Counted from the first letter of the stretch, positions 55,284 through 64,000 are shown. The stretch: 64,000 nt of DNA from Oscillospiraceae bacterium (GCA_015065645.1 SVPW01000001.1:1-64000), one strand, 5' to 3'. Notes: generated by a model from the letters alone, not told the origin. Made by a program: numbers and translations.

Positions 55284-57467
55284 TTAAACTCTGTAAAGCA
55301 TTGTATACTGTGAAACCGTTTGCTCACCGTTACAAGACACAAACTCAGCCGTTACGGTAAACAACTGTTGTTTTGCAGAGTTAAGCACATATTCAGCATC
55401 AAAAAGCTTACAATTTTTATCAAGTGCGGTTTCATTAAGTTCAATTTCTTTAAGCACGGTATCTTTACCATCAAAATTAACTTTAAGTGTTAATTTGCCC
55501 TTAACATCAGAGCTCAACTGATTAAGCCACCATGTTTCAAGCTTTATGGTATCACCCTTACTGTAATCAAACTTAGGATACCTCACACTCGGCATTGAGG
55601 GACGGAGTGCATTGCATATTGCAAAATATGCAGGCTTAGGCTCTCCCTTATAATCAAGTATATTATTATTGGAAACCGAAGGCCACGGCTCATTAAGACA
55701 CCAATTAAGCACCATTGAGCATCTTGGAGATTGCCTTCTTGCTTCCTCATATATGTACTGATAACCGATAGATTGCATAAGGCGAGAATACTCAACAACC
55801 TGTTCCAAATTAAGCGGTGCGCCAAAATAGCTTTCTATCGTATCCCAATAAAGGTGTGATTCCTTCATCCAAGCGTTTATACCATGGTGCGTTTCCCAAG
55901 CTGTACCCGTTTCAAAACGGTCAAGCTCATCTTCGGGAATAACATAACGAATAGTTTCCATATCAGCGGCTCCGCCACAACCCATTTCGTTATAACCCGA
56001 GGTAACAAAGCCGTTCATCATCTGCATTATATCCCTACCGTCAGGATTGCGGAAACGGTAATCACCATGAACAAAATCAGAAATCGGGGAGGTTGGAATA
56101 AATGGAGTTTCGGGGTCTAAAAGGTAGCACTGACTATCAAGCAAGCGAAGAGCTTTTTCCTGCATTGTCATCATAGACCATTGCATAAACAGCTCATTAC
56201 CGCCGCACCAAAGAGCTAAGCAGGTATGCTTTTTAACACGCTTGATAATTGCTTCTGACTCATTTTTAAGTGTTGCAAGATATTTTTTTGAAGCACCGTA
56301 ATAGTTACAGCCAAGCGGGAACTCCTGCCAAACCAAAATACCGTATTTATCACAAAGCTCAAAGAAAGATTCTTTATTAACTATTGCGCCACCCCAAGAG
56401 CGAACTAAATTCATATTAGCTTTTTTAACCCATTTAAGCTGAATATCATAATCCTCTTTTGTGAGTGTTCCGGTGAATATTTTGGGGCAAACCCAGTTGC
56501 TTCCCTGAATAAATATAGGTTTACCGTTGATTTTAAAGGTAAGAGGAGCTTTAGGAGCCGGGCACGGGAATATTATAGGTTCATCCCATGAGCCCTCATA
56601 AGGCACAAGCTCAAATTTTCTAAATCCACGCTTAAAGCAAACACTGTCAGCTATTTCACCGTTTACAGCTACCGAAAGATTAAAGCTGTAAAGCGGTTGT
56701 TCACCGTAACCGTTTGGCCACCAAAGCTTTGGCTCATTTACCTCAAAGTGAATACTATCACCATTTTCCTTTGATGCAGTAAATACCGTTTCACCGTCAG
56801 GTGAGGTTATGGTAAGAGTTGCGGTATAGCTTTCAGCACCCTTATAATCAAGTGTAACTTCACCAAAAGCCTTTATATAATCATCGGTTAAGTATGTATC
56901 TATATTCCAATCATCCAAATATCCGCAATCGGTAATAATAACGCCGGTTTCTTCCCAAATACCCCTTACCACAAGTGTTGGGTGGAAATCCCAACCATAA
57001 CTTACAGCAGGCTTACAGCTTTGGCTTGCGTGTGTACGATTAAGCTCGCCGTAATACTTGGGATTATCAACACGAGGTATAGGATAAATGAGAACACCCA
57101 ATGTATCATCCCCGGTGAGATATTCCGTAATATCAAGCTGTACCTTGCGGAACATACCCTCATAATGATAAATACTTTCATTGTTTACAAGAATTTCATA
57201 CTCATAATCAATACCCAAAGATTTGAATATCATTCTTTCACCATTACCGATATTGGGTAATTTTGCCTGATAAAGAAAGTATTTATCCTCCATCCAATCA
57301 TATTGATGGAAATTATCACCGACATTAACATCCTTGTAATTATATTCACGAGCAAAATCACATTGTATATTTCCGGGTACAGTTGCGGCAATCATACATT
57401 CGGGAGTATGATTATCTATACCGCAATCCCCCACTTTCCAATCAAGTTTTAAAAATATATTTTCCAT
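55284..57467 (-). CDS. Glycoside hydrolase family 2 (beta-mannosidase/exo-glucosaminidase type)
   Basis: A 727-residue GH2 enzyme: a jelly-roll domain (about 1-170), an immunoglobulin-like domain (about 170-285) and a TIM barrel. The acid/base is E425 in WCGGNELF, and the likely nucleophile is E494 in SGYNEMG. There is no signal peptide, so it is cytoplasmic and acts on imported oligosaccharides. It is shorter than typical beta-mannosidases (about 820-890), with a reduced C terminus. GAGG precedes the ATG. As the first gene of the 29-kb operon it lies directly behind a palindromic operator. The isomerase downstream of the neighbouring operon's kinase gene also accepts mannose in known relatives, which fits but does not prove mannose release. 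Confidence 0.88.
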   Translation of the reverse strand: MENIFLKLDWKVGDCGIDNHTPECMIAATVPGNIQCDFAREYNYKDVNVGDNFHQYDWMEDKYFLYQAKLPNIGNGERMIFKSLGIDYEYEILVNNESIYHYEGMFRKVQLDITEYLTGDDTLGVLIYPIPRVDNPKYYGELNRTHASQSCKPAVSYGWDFHPTLVVRGIWEETGVIITDCGYLDDWNIDTYLTDDYIKAFGEVTLDYKGAESYTATLTITSPDGETVFTASKENGDSIHFEVNEPKLWWPNGYGEQPLYSFNLSVAVNGEIADSVCFKRGFRKFELVPYEGSWDEPIIFPCPAPKAPLTFKINGKPIFIQGSNWVCPKIFTGTLTKEDYDIQLKWVKKANMNLVRSWGGAIVNKESFFELCDKYGILVWQEFPLGCNYYGASKKYLATLKNESEAIIKRVKKHTCLALWCGGNELFMQWSMMTMQEKALRLLDSQCYLLDPETPFIPTSPISDFVHGDYRFRNPDGRDIMQMMNGFVTSGYNEMGCGGAADMETIRYVIPEDELDRFETGTAWETHHGINAWMKESHLYWDTIESYFGAPLNLEQVVEYSRLMQSIGYQYIYEEARRQSPRCSMVLNWCLNEPWPSVSNNNILDYKGEPKPAYFAICNALRPSMPSVRYPKFDYSKGDTIKLETWWLNQLSSDVKGKLTLKVNFDGKDTVLKEIELNETALDKNCKLFDAEYVLNSAKQQLFTVTAEFVSCNGEQTVSQYTMLYRV

Positions 57468-57501
57468 AAAACATACCTCTGCACGATATTTTTCATTATA
57501 A

Positions 57502-57530
57502 ATTATACTAAAAATAAGCGGTTTAGTATA
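57502..57530 (-). promoter_or_regulatory. Control region of the large glycan operon with a palindromic operator
   Basis: A TATAAT -10 box (57502-57507, minus strand) has no good -35 box. Perfect 9-bp arms TATACTAAA (57504-57512) and TTTAGTATA (57522-57530) overlap the -10 and -35 regions. This suggests regulator-dependent expression. Confidence 0.55.
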
Positions 57531-57573
57531 TAAACAATCAACTTGATTTTTTCGTTTTTATGTTTATAAAAGC

Positions 57574-57612
57574 AAAAATCCGTTTACCTTTGGCAGATAA
57601 ACGAATTTTTTG
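57574..57612 (-). terminator. Terminator of the kinase-isomerase-aldolase operon
   Basis: CGTTTA/TAAACG (57581-57586 with 57598-57603), extended by AAAAAT/ATTTTT arms with one mismatch. A T tract follows on the minus strand. It lies about 75 nt after the aldolase stop, between it and the GH2 promoter. Confidence 0.55.
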
Positions 57613-57683
57613 TCATATAATATCATAAATTTAATAATTTTACAATATAAATCAGAAAACTTTTTTTACAATATTTAACCAAT

Positions 57684-58520
57684 TTATACCTTATTATCCG
57701 AACCGAAAAGCAGTATTTTTTTCTTTACTGCTTCTTTGATTTTTTCAACCTTTAAGTTACGAATTTCAAGGTAGGCAAGCTCCTTTTCAAGTCCCTCTTT
57801 CATACCATCAATTCCCGCAAGGCAAAGATCGGTAAAAATATTAACCTTTGCAATTCCCTCACGCACGGTATTTCTAAAATCATCATCAGAAAGACCCGAA
57901 CCGCCATGAAGTACCAGCGGAGTTGAAAGACTGCTTCTTATAGCCTTTAATCTTTCAATATCAAGGCAGGGCTTGGTTTTATATGCACCGTGGGCTGTAC
58001 CGATAGCAATAGCAAGTGCATCAACGCCCGTTTGTTCAACAAAATCAATAGCCTCCTGAGGGGTGGTATACATATCACTTACAGCACCGTCATCCGTTGC
58101 AGCTTCGCCCACATGACCTATCTCACCCTCAACGGTAGCACCGTAAGCATGAGCTAATTTAACAAGCTCTCTTGTTTCTGCAAGATTTGTCTCATTATCC
58201 TTTGCAGAGCCGTCATACATAATACTTGTGAAGCCCAATTTCAATGCTTCCACACAGCGCTCATAGGTTAAACCGTGGTCATAATGAACTACCACGGGAA
58301 CGGTTGCACGCTTGGCTGCGGCAATTATTGACGGAGCTATAAGCTTTAATTCTCCGTAAGGCAATAAAACCTCAGCTGTACCGATAATTATTGGTGAGCG
58401 CAGTTCTTCTGCGGCAGCGATTGCTGCTTCAAGCATATCGGTATCGGTTGTGTTAAAAAGACCAACTGCATATTTACCCTTTTGTGCAGGAATTAAAACA
58501 TCATTCAAATTTGCAAGCAT
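57684..58520 (-). CDS. Class II ketose-bisphosphate aldolase
   Basis: A 278-residue zinc-dependent aldolase of the FbaA/GatY/KbaY family. The catalytic D81 and zinc H82 are in VHYDHGL; further zinc ligands are in IGTAHGAYK and LVLHGGSGL. It splits fructose- or tagatose-bisphosphate type sugars into dihydroxyacetone phosphate and an aldehyde. It lies 6 nt after the isomerase gene and completes a short isomerase-kinase-aldolase pathway. It may act on a monophosphate such as ketose-1-phosphate, since only one kinase is encoded here. Confidence 0.9.
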   Translation of the reverse strand: MLANLNDVLIPAQKGKYAVGLFNTTDTDMLEAAIAAAEELRSPIIIGTAEVLLPYGELKLIAPSIIAAAKRATVPVVVHYDHGLTYERCVEALKLGFTSIMYDGSAKDNETNLAETRELVKLAHAYGATVEGEIGHVGEAATDDGAVSDMYTTPQEAIDFVEQTGVDALAIAIGTAHGAYKTKPCLDIERLKAIRSSLSTPLVLHGGSGLSDDDFRNTVREGIAKVNIFTDLCLAGIDGMKEGLEKELAYLEIRNLKVEKIKEAVKKKILLFGSDNKV

Positions 58521-58526
58521 TTTTCA

Positions 58527-60271
<1,745 letters not shown>

Positions 60272-60311
60272 AACACACCTCATTCAAAAGCCGAATTTAC
60301 TGTTTTATTTA

Positions 60312-60340
60312 ATTATATACTATTTTTTATACTTCGTAAA
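60312..60340 (-). promoter_or_regulatory. Promoter of the kinase-isomerase-aldolase operon
   Basis: On the minus strand, TTTACG (60335-60340), a 17-nt spacer and TATAAT (60312-60317). Confidence 0.55.
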
Positions 60341-60470
60341 CCTACCTTAAATATATTTTATACGCAGAATTTTGTAAAATCAAGAGCAATAATTCTACGA
60401 ATAGTATATAACCCTGTTGTTAAATTAGGTATAAATTATTAACTTGTTGACCGATTTATTCTCTATTCTT

Positions 60471-60506
60471 CCTTTTACGGTTCATTTGTAAATGAATCTT
60501 AAAAGG
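60471..60506. repeat. Two-stem hairpin
   Basis: CCTTTTA/TAAAAGG outer arms (60471-60477 with 60500-60506) and TTCATTT/AAATGAA inner arms (60481-60487 with 60490-60496) are separated by a 3x3 internal loop. No T tract follows on either strand. Confidence 0.5.
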
Positions 60507-60521
60507 TAAAATAGATTTATA

Positions 60522-60599
60522 TTTGTAGGGGACGGCAATTTTTGACGTCCCGAAAAAACACTATTAAACGGACTGTTACAAAGTGCCGGCCCCTACAAA
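60522..60599. mobile_element. MITE-like palindromic element
   Basis: A 78-bp unit bounded by 15-bp inverted repeats (TTTGTAGGGGACGGC and GCCGGCCCCTACAAA, one mismatch). An inner GGGACG/CGTCCC hairpin is at its left side. It is GC-richer than its surroundings and has no coding potential, as in small non-autonomous or REP-type elements. Elements with GTAGGGG ends are, as I recall, scattered in gut Clostridia. Confidence 0.6.
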
Positions 60600-60698
60600 A
60601 ACAATAGGTTTTAAAAAACAACTTTGAATTATAAAAATCAATTAACAAATAATTTAATTTTTTTCTAATTAAATTTATAAAAAACCGAAAAAAAACAC

Positions 60699-60727
60699 TT
60701 GACTAATTTTAAAAAATGTGGTAATAT
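60699..60727 (+). promoter_or_regulatory. tRNA-Gly promoter
   Basis: TTGACT (60699-60704), a 17-nt spacer and TAATAT (60722-60727), overlapping a TATAAT at 60725-60730. Confidence 0.6.
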
Positions 60728-60746
60728 AATGCTTGCCGTTTGAAAT

Positions 60747-60820
60747 GCGGGTGTAGTTCAATGGTAGAATCCCAGCCTTCCAAGCTGGTCGTGTGGGTTC
60801 GATTCCCATCACCCGCTCCA
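60747..60820 (+). tRNA. tRNA-Gly (anticodon TCC)
   Basis: A 74-nt tRNA with the CCA end encoded. Acceptor arms are GCGGGTG (60747-60753) and CACCCGC (60810-60816), followed by T and CCA. The anticodon stem CCAGC/GCTGG encloses loop CTTCCAA with anticodon TCC at 60779-60781, reading GGA codons. The T loop GGTTCGATTCC is standard. It ends where an integrative element appears to start. Confidence 0.97.
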
Positions 60821-60826
60821 AAAACT

Positions 60827-60861
60827 GAGGACAGACCTATGGGTTTGTCCTCTTTCTTTTT
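60827..60861 (+). terminator. Terminator of tRNA-Gly
   Basis: An 11-bp stem beginning GAGGACA (60827-60837 with 60842-60852, one G-T pair) is followed by TTTCTTTTT. Confidence 0.8.
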
Positions 60862-60950
60862 GCCCAAACAATAAAGGCTTCCCTTGTCCTCAACTCGTAT
60901 AAATAAAGGAATTAAGCAACATACATCAAAAACAGACTAAAAAATAACGA

Positions 60951-60992
60951 AACCCTTAGTAGTCAAAAAGTAAAGGCTACTGAGGGTTTTTG
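60951..60992. terminator. Second hairpin downstream of tRNA-Gly
   Basis: A 12-bp stem AACCCTTAGTAG with CTACTGAGGGTT (60951-60962 with 60977-60988, one wobble) is followed by a short T tract. It may be a terminator reading in from either side or part of the element end. Confidence 0.5.
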
Positions 60993-61107
60993 ATATAATT
61001 ATTTTTGGGAGCGAATTGGGAACTGGTTTTGAAAAATTATTTTTTTGTAGTACGTATTGCTTTTAATTTTTACATCGTAATTTAGCATATTATGGAAGAT
61101 ATCGTAT

Positions 61108-61136
61108 TGATATCATTAGTTGTTTGTGATATAATT
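61108..61136 (+). promoter_or_regulatory. Promoter of the HEPN cassette
   Basis: TTGATA (61108-61113), a 17-nt spacer and TATAAT (61131-61136). GATATC occurs at 61099-61104 and 61110-61115, overlapping the -35 box, as a possible repressor site. Confidence 0.6.
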
Positions 61137-61160
61137 CAAATAATGTGAGGTGTAACGGTT

Positions 61161-62177
61161 ATGAACTTTAAATTGTCAATTACATTTTCATCTGACGCTT
61201 GCGTTAGTTGGAGCGGAAAAGGATATTATGTTTCAAGTTATTTTGATAATATAGCCATTTCGAAAGGTAATATCACTATAGAAGGAAAAAGAGGAGCTCC
61301 TTTTACTCTGGAGAAAATACTATTTAATAATAAATCTACTCTTAACGCACAAATTACAAAAGCATTGTCATTTTATTATTTATCTTCAGGTTATCCTTTG
61401 AAGATTGAGAAAATAGAGCTTTATCGTGACAAAAAAGATACTGAACCTGATATAGAAACAGTCTTCTTACAACCATTTCAAAAAAAACTTGAAAACCACC
61501 AAACAATTCCTCAACACGAATTAGTGAATATCTTCAATTCTAACAAGGATAATAGTTCTTTTTTGAATGCTGTTGTTTACTATATTAAAGCATTGCAAGA
61601 CCATAATTTCGATAATTATTGGAAATCTTTTAACAGCATTTATCGCATTATTTCTACCACAGCACACGAACATAACAGATTAAAAGATATGCGAACATTT
61701 ATAGAGAATTACAGTTTTAAATTTACCAATACACTTAATTATATTGGTAACGATACCAAAGAAAATATAAGAGATTTGCAAATTAGGGATTTTATTTTAA
61801 ATACTTATGAAAACGAAAAGCAAACTACTGCTTTTGCACAAATGATAAAACGTTTTACGGATAGCCGAATAATAAATGTTCTTAACGACACACTTGTTTA
61901 CAGAGAAAAATTCCTTAAAAAGCAAGGCTTATATACAGATGTAAAGACTCATATTACCAAATGTCTAACAGATAACAAAAAAGATAATGTAGAATTATTG
62001 TGCTTTTATGTATTAAAATATATATATTTTATTAGAAATAAATATTTTCACGCAGAAAAAACTGCTCCATATTTCATTTTAAAGGATACTTTTGAAATCA
62101 AAGAAACAGAAAAAATTTCTACAATTTTGCAATACTTCATTTCAGATTTAATAAGATGTAACGCATTATACTTATAA
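61161..62177 (+). CDS. HEPN-like protein, candidate defence RNase
   Basis: A 338-residue protein that I do not recognise as a named family. Its N-terminal 100 residues look beta-rich. Its C-terminal half is helical, with NYWKSFNSIYRII (about 152-164) followed much later by FIRNKYFHAEK, an R-x4-H motif (R292, H297) preceded by hydrophobic helix residues. This is the usual arrangement of HEPN RNases such as ApeA-type abortive-infection proteins. It has no signal peptide or membrane segment. GAGGTG and a good promoter precede it. It opens a cassette with a DUF5343-like gene and a second HEPN gene on a probable mobile element, so an antiviral role is inferred. Confidence 0.6.
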   Translation: MNFKLSITFSSDACVSWSGKGYYVSSYFDNIAISKGNITIEGKRGAPFTLEKILFNNKSTLNAQITKALSFYYLSSGYPLKIEKIELYRDKKDTEPDIETVFLQPFQKKLENHQTIPQHELVNIFNSNKDNSSFLNAVVYYIKALQDHNFDNYWKSFNSIYRIISTTAHEHNRLKDMRTFIENYSFKFTNTLNYIGNDTKENIRDLQIRDFILNTYENEKQTTAFAQMIKRFTDSRIINVLNDTLVYREKFLKKQGLYTDVKTHITKCLTDNKKDNVELLCFYVLKYIYFIRNKYFHAEKTAPYFILKDTFEIKETEKISTILQYFISDLIRCNALYL

Positions 62178-62231
62178 GTTATAATTCAGTATACAAATAA
62201 AGTGAAACAAAATATACACGGAGGTTTAATT

Positions 62232-62852
62232 ATGTCATTAACAAATTCATATCTTACATCAACCAAGAATGTTGAAGCTATCTTTAATTCTATGCTTGCG
62301 GCAAAAGCTCCCGAAAAATTTACTACAAAATTTTTAGAGGACTTAGGATTTAAAAGTAGTGGTGACCGATTATTTATTTCTATGCTTAAAGCACTTGGTT
62401 TTTTAGACAATAATGGTATACCGCAACAAAGATATTTTGAGTTTATGGACCAATCACAAGCAAAACAAATTGTTGCACAAGGCATAATGGATGCATACGA
62501 AGATTTGTTTAGCCTTAGAAAGGATGCTCAGAATTTAACCAATGACGAAGTGAAAAACAAACTCAAAACATTGACGCAAGGACAAAAAGGTGAGCGAGTT
62601 ATCGAGTTCATGGCGTTGACATTTAAAACGCTTTGTAATTATGCGGATTGGACTGATAAAAACTTTAACAAAGATAATAATGCCCAAAAAGATTTAGAAA
62701 CACAAAATACTAATCCTAATAATGAACAAATAGTCAACCACAAAGAAAACCATATGGATTTACATTATAATATACAAATACATTTACCCGAAACGACTAA
62801 TATGGCGGTATACGATGCAATTTTTCAAAGTTTGAAAAAACATCTTATGTGA
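62232..62852 (+). CDS. DUF5343-like protein
   Basis: A 206-residue protein starting MSLTNSYLTSTKNVEAIF, with FTTKFLEDLGFKSSGDR, LFISMLKALGFLDNNGIP and NKLKTLTQGQKGERV. It matches DUF5343 as I recall it, a winged-helix-like family of unknown function found in accessory regions. The C-terminal 60 residues are rich in asparagine and end in a separate small strand-helix (MDLHYNIQIHLPETTNMAVY). The ATG at 62232 follows GGAGG; an ATG 30 nt upstream lacks a site. It lies 54 nt after the HEPN-like gene and 7 nt before the Swt1-type HEPN gene, so it is probably a partner or sensor of that protein. Confidence 0.8.
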   Translation: MSLTNSYLTSTKNVEAIFNSMLAAKAPEKFTTKFLEDLGFKSSGDRLFISMLKALGFLDNNGIPQQRYFEFMDQSQAKQIVAQGIMDAYEDLFSLRKDAQNLTNDEVKNKLKTLTQGQKGERVIEFMALTFKTLCNYADWTDKNFNKDNNAQKDLETQNTNPNNEQIVNHKENHMDLHYNIQIHLPETTNMAVYDAIFQSLKKHLM

Positions 62853-62859
62853 GGTAATC

Positions 62860-63441
62860 ATGCTTGACGATAAATTTTATTCCTTTATTATGCGTGGCGA
62901 ATTGACAAAAGTAGCATTAAAAAATACAGATATTGTCAATAAATATTCATCATCCGAGGTGCTTTCGACAGAGTATATTGAAAGTTTGTCACTTGATTTA
63001 CTTGATGAAGATTGTGTTGCTTCGGCTCAATTAATGTCAAATGTTTATACCACTATAGCCGCCTTTGAGAATATGGTTAGACAATTTGTGGTAAAAATTT
63101 TAATGGAACACGAAGGCGAAAATTGGTGGAATAATTGTGTTCCAGATAAAATTCGCAAAAATGCCGAATCAAGAAAATCAGAAGAAGAAAAAATCAAATG
63201 GCATACCCAGAGAGGCGAATCTATGATTAACTATGTTGATTTCGGTGATTTAGCATCAATAATGTTAAAAAACTATGAGTGGTTTGAAGTGCATTTAATT
63301 TCTATAGATTGGGCACGACAAATTTTTCAAACCCTTGAACGTTCACGAAATGTAATTATGCATAGTGGAGAGTTAGGCAAAAGAGATGTAGAGAGAATCG
63401 GAACTAATATTCGTGATTGGATTAGTCAAGTTGGAGCATAG
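62860..63441 (+). CDS. Swt1-type HEPN domain protein
   Basis: A 193-residue protein whose C-terminal half fits the Swt1 HEPN domain: AFENMVRQFVVKIL, GENWWNN and the catalytic R-x4-H motif SRNVIMHSG (R163, H168). HEPN proteins of this type are predicted metal-independent RNases used as toxins or abortive-infection effectors. It follows the DUF5343-like gene by 7 nt and is probably translated with it. A strong terminator about 80 nt downstream closes the cassette. Toxicity and target are inferred. Confidence 0.8.
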   Translation: MLDDKFYSFIMRGELTKVALKNTDIVNKYSSSEVLSTEYIESLSLDLLDEDCVASAQLMSNVYTTIAAFENMVRQFVVKILMEHEGENWWNNCVPDKIRKNAESRKSEEEKIKWHTQRGESMINYVDFGDLASIMLKNYEWFEVHLISIDWARQIFQTLERSRNVIMHSGELGKRDVERIGTNIRDWISQVGA

Positions 63442-63523
63442 ATAAATGCTATTAATTTTGCTATTAAAATAAACTTAAATTAACGGATGCTTCAAAAAAG
63501 TACAAAAATTATTAAAGTTGAAT

Positions 63524-63568
63524 AAAAAAAGACCTATGTTCTGTTTACCAGAGCATAGGTCTTTTTTT
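63524..63568 (+). terminator. Terminator of the HEPN cassette
   Basis: A perfect 15-bp stem with core GACCTATG/CATAGGTC (63524-63538 with 63554-63568) ends in seven T. Confidence 0.9.
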
Positions 63569-63600
63569 ATTTAGGGAATTATTCAAGAAACAAATCACCT

Positions 63601-63622
63601 GAACTGTGCCACTACACAGTTC
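63601..63622 (+). promoter_or_regulatory. Inverted repeat before the Mor-like gene
   Basis: GAACTGTG (63601-63608) and CACAGTTC (63615-63622) flank 6 nt, about 40 nt before the gene start. It may be an operator of the element's control genes. Confidence 0.4.
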
Positions 63623-63660
63623 CAAATCTATAATTTATAATACAGAAAGGAGTTTTTATA

Positions 63661-63858
63661 ATGCGAGGTGTATGTTTAATGCCAACAATAGATAATGTCA
63701 AAATCAAAGGTGAATACCTGAACGGAGCATACAGTGAACTTGCTGCACTACTTGGTATTGATGCAGTTCTAAAAATTCACTCGAAATATCGAGGGACACA
63801 GATGTTTTTTCCTGTGGAGTTGTTCAGTAGAGAGTTCATTGTTAAGCAGATAAGATAA
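63661..63858 (+). CDS. Short Mor-like transcription activator fragment
   Basis: A 65-residue protein with GAYSELAALLGIDAVLKIHSKYRG and FPVELFSREFIVKQI. This matches the N-terminal dimerisation part of Mor-type activators common next to integrases in Clostridia. The helix-turn-helix that normally follows for another 25 or so residues is missing, because the frame stops after KQIR. AAAGGAG precedes the ATG. It may be a truncated remnant or a natural short form acting as an excisionase-like or regulatory protein for the adjacent integrase. Confidence 0.6.
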   Translation: MRGVCLMPTIDNVKIKGEYLNGAYSELAALLGIDAVLKIHSKYRGTQMFFPVELFSREFIVKQIR

Positions 63859-63913
63859 ACCGAAGCAAACCTCTTATCTAAATATATATAATAAATTTGA
63901 AGGAGTTGATTAT

Positions 63914-64000
63914 ATGTCAAGCATAATTAAAATTAAGAACGGCAAGGGTGAGCATTGGAAAGCAATTTATGATTTGCCCAAATTTGCCGATGGTACAAGG
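63914..64000 (+). CDS. int: Site-specific tyrosine integrase, N terminus only
   Basis: The first 29 codons are present (SSIIKIKNGKGEHWKAIYDL and onward), and the gene is cut by the window edge. This start, a short three-stranded segment with a tryptophan or tyrosine in the second strand, is typical of the arm-type DNA-binding domain of phage and ICE integrases. GAAGGAG lies 7 nt before the ATG. The catalytic domain is outside the window, so the assignment rests on the N terminus and context. Confidence 0.65.
   Translation, partial: MSSIIKIKNGKGEHWKAIYDLPKFADGTR

Larger units (their letters stand above)
60284..60746. other. Intergenic region of about 460 nt before tRNA-Gly
   Basis: No gene is seen. 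It holds the leftward kinase-operon promoter near 60312-60340, a two-stem hairpin at 60471-60506, the palindromic element at 60522-60599, and AT-rich sequence with the tRNA promoter at its right end. Confidence 0.6.
60821..64000 (+). mobile_element. Left part of a probable tRNA-integrated element
   Basis: The region from the tRNA-Gly 3' end to the window edge carries a three-gene cargo, a Mor-like small gene and the start of a tyrosine-type integrase, all on the plus strand. Low GC, a tRNA boundary and an integrase support an integrative element or prophage remnant. The far attachment site is outside the window. The first 340 nt hold two terminator-like hairpins and no gene. Confidence 0.55.

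Noticed and set aside
55284..57467. Calling the GH2 enzyme a proven beta-mannosidase
   Set aside because: Catalytic motifs fit the mannosidase and exo-glucosaminidase branches alike, and the protein is shorter than usual, so only the family is stated.

Overview
The window is AT-rich DNA from a Gram-positive Clostridia-type bacterium, most likely an uncultured gut Oscillospiraceae/Ruminococcus-like species. The evidence is strong AGGAGG-type ribosome binding sites, sigma-A promoters, lipobox lipoproteins, a type I dockerin, sugar ABC importers without their own ATPase, and Clostridia-like housekeeping genes. No taxonomic search could be run.

Layout. 1-200: a cluster of perfect stem-loops of unknown nature. 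213-16844: mostly housekeeping genes: PutP symporter with a TetR regulator, a small membrane protein, a glycosyltransferase/rfbA/cyclophilin operon, uvrC, a phd-doc toxin-antitoxin pair, the serC-serA operon with a consensus promoter, an MFS transporter, and a response regulator/histidine kinase/HtrA-like protease operon.

17064-28214: start of a carbohydrate region. A leftward six-gene operon encodes a NagB-like deaminase, three Gfo/Idh/MocA-type proteins, a TIM-barrel sugar isomerase/epimerase and an AraC regulator. Two more AraC regulators follow, then a rightward pair: an SGNH-hydrolase lipoprotein and a GH31 glycosidase.

28287-57467: about 29 kb of leftward, tightly packed genes (GH2 glycosidase first) that look like one glycan-foraging operon. 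It holds two ABC importers (binding proteins plus permeases, no ATPase), a DUF5696/YIP1/NHL-TPR module, surface proteins built from repeated beta-rich modules, two endonuclease/exonuclease/phosphatase-fold secreted proteins, and a 1922-residue protein that joins beta modules, a dockerin, DUF4874/DUF4832 and an SGNH hydrolase. Separate genes nearby encode close relatives of most of those parts. One permease gene carries an apparent 1-nt frameshift.

57684-60271: a three-gene sugar operon: an XRE-HTH/PfkB kinase fusion, a D-lyxose/mannose isomerase-like cupin and a class II ketose-bisphosphate aldolase. 60522-60599 is a MITE-like palindromic element. 60747-60820 is tRNA-Gly(TCC).

60821-64000: probably the left end of an integrative element at the tRNA. 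It carries a three-gene cargo (HEPN-like protein, DUF5343-like protein, Swt1-type HEPN protein), which is a candidate antiviral or toxin module, then a shortened Mor-like gene and the start of a tyrosine-type integrase cut by the window edge. The two strongest leads are the composite glycan system and this HEPN cassette.
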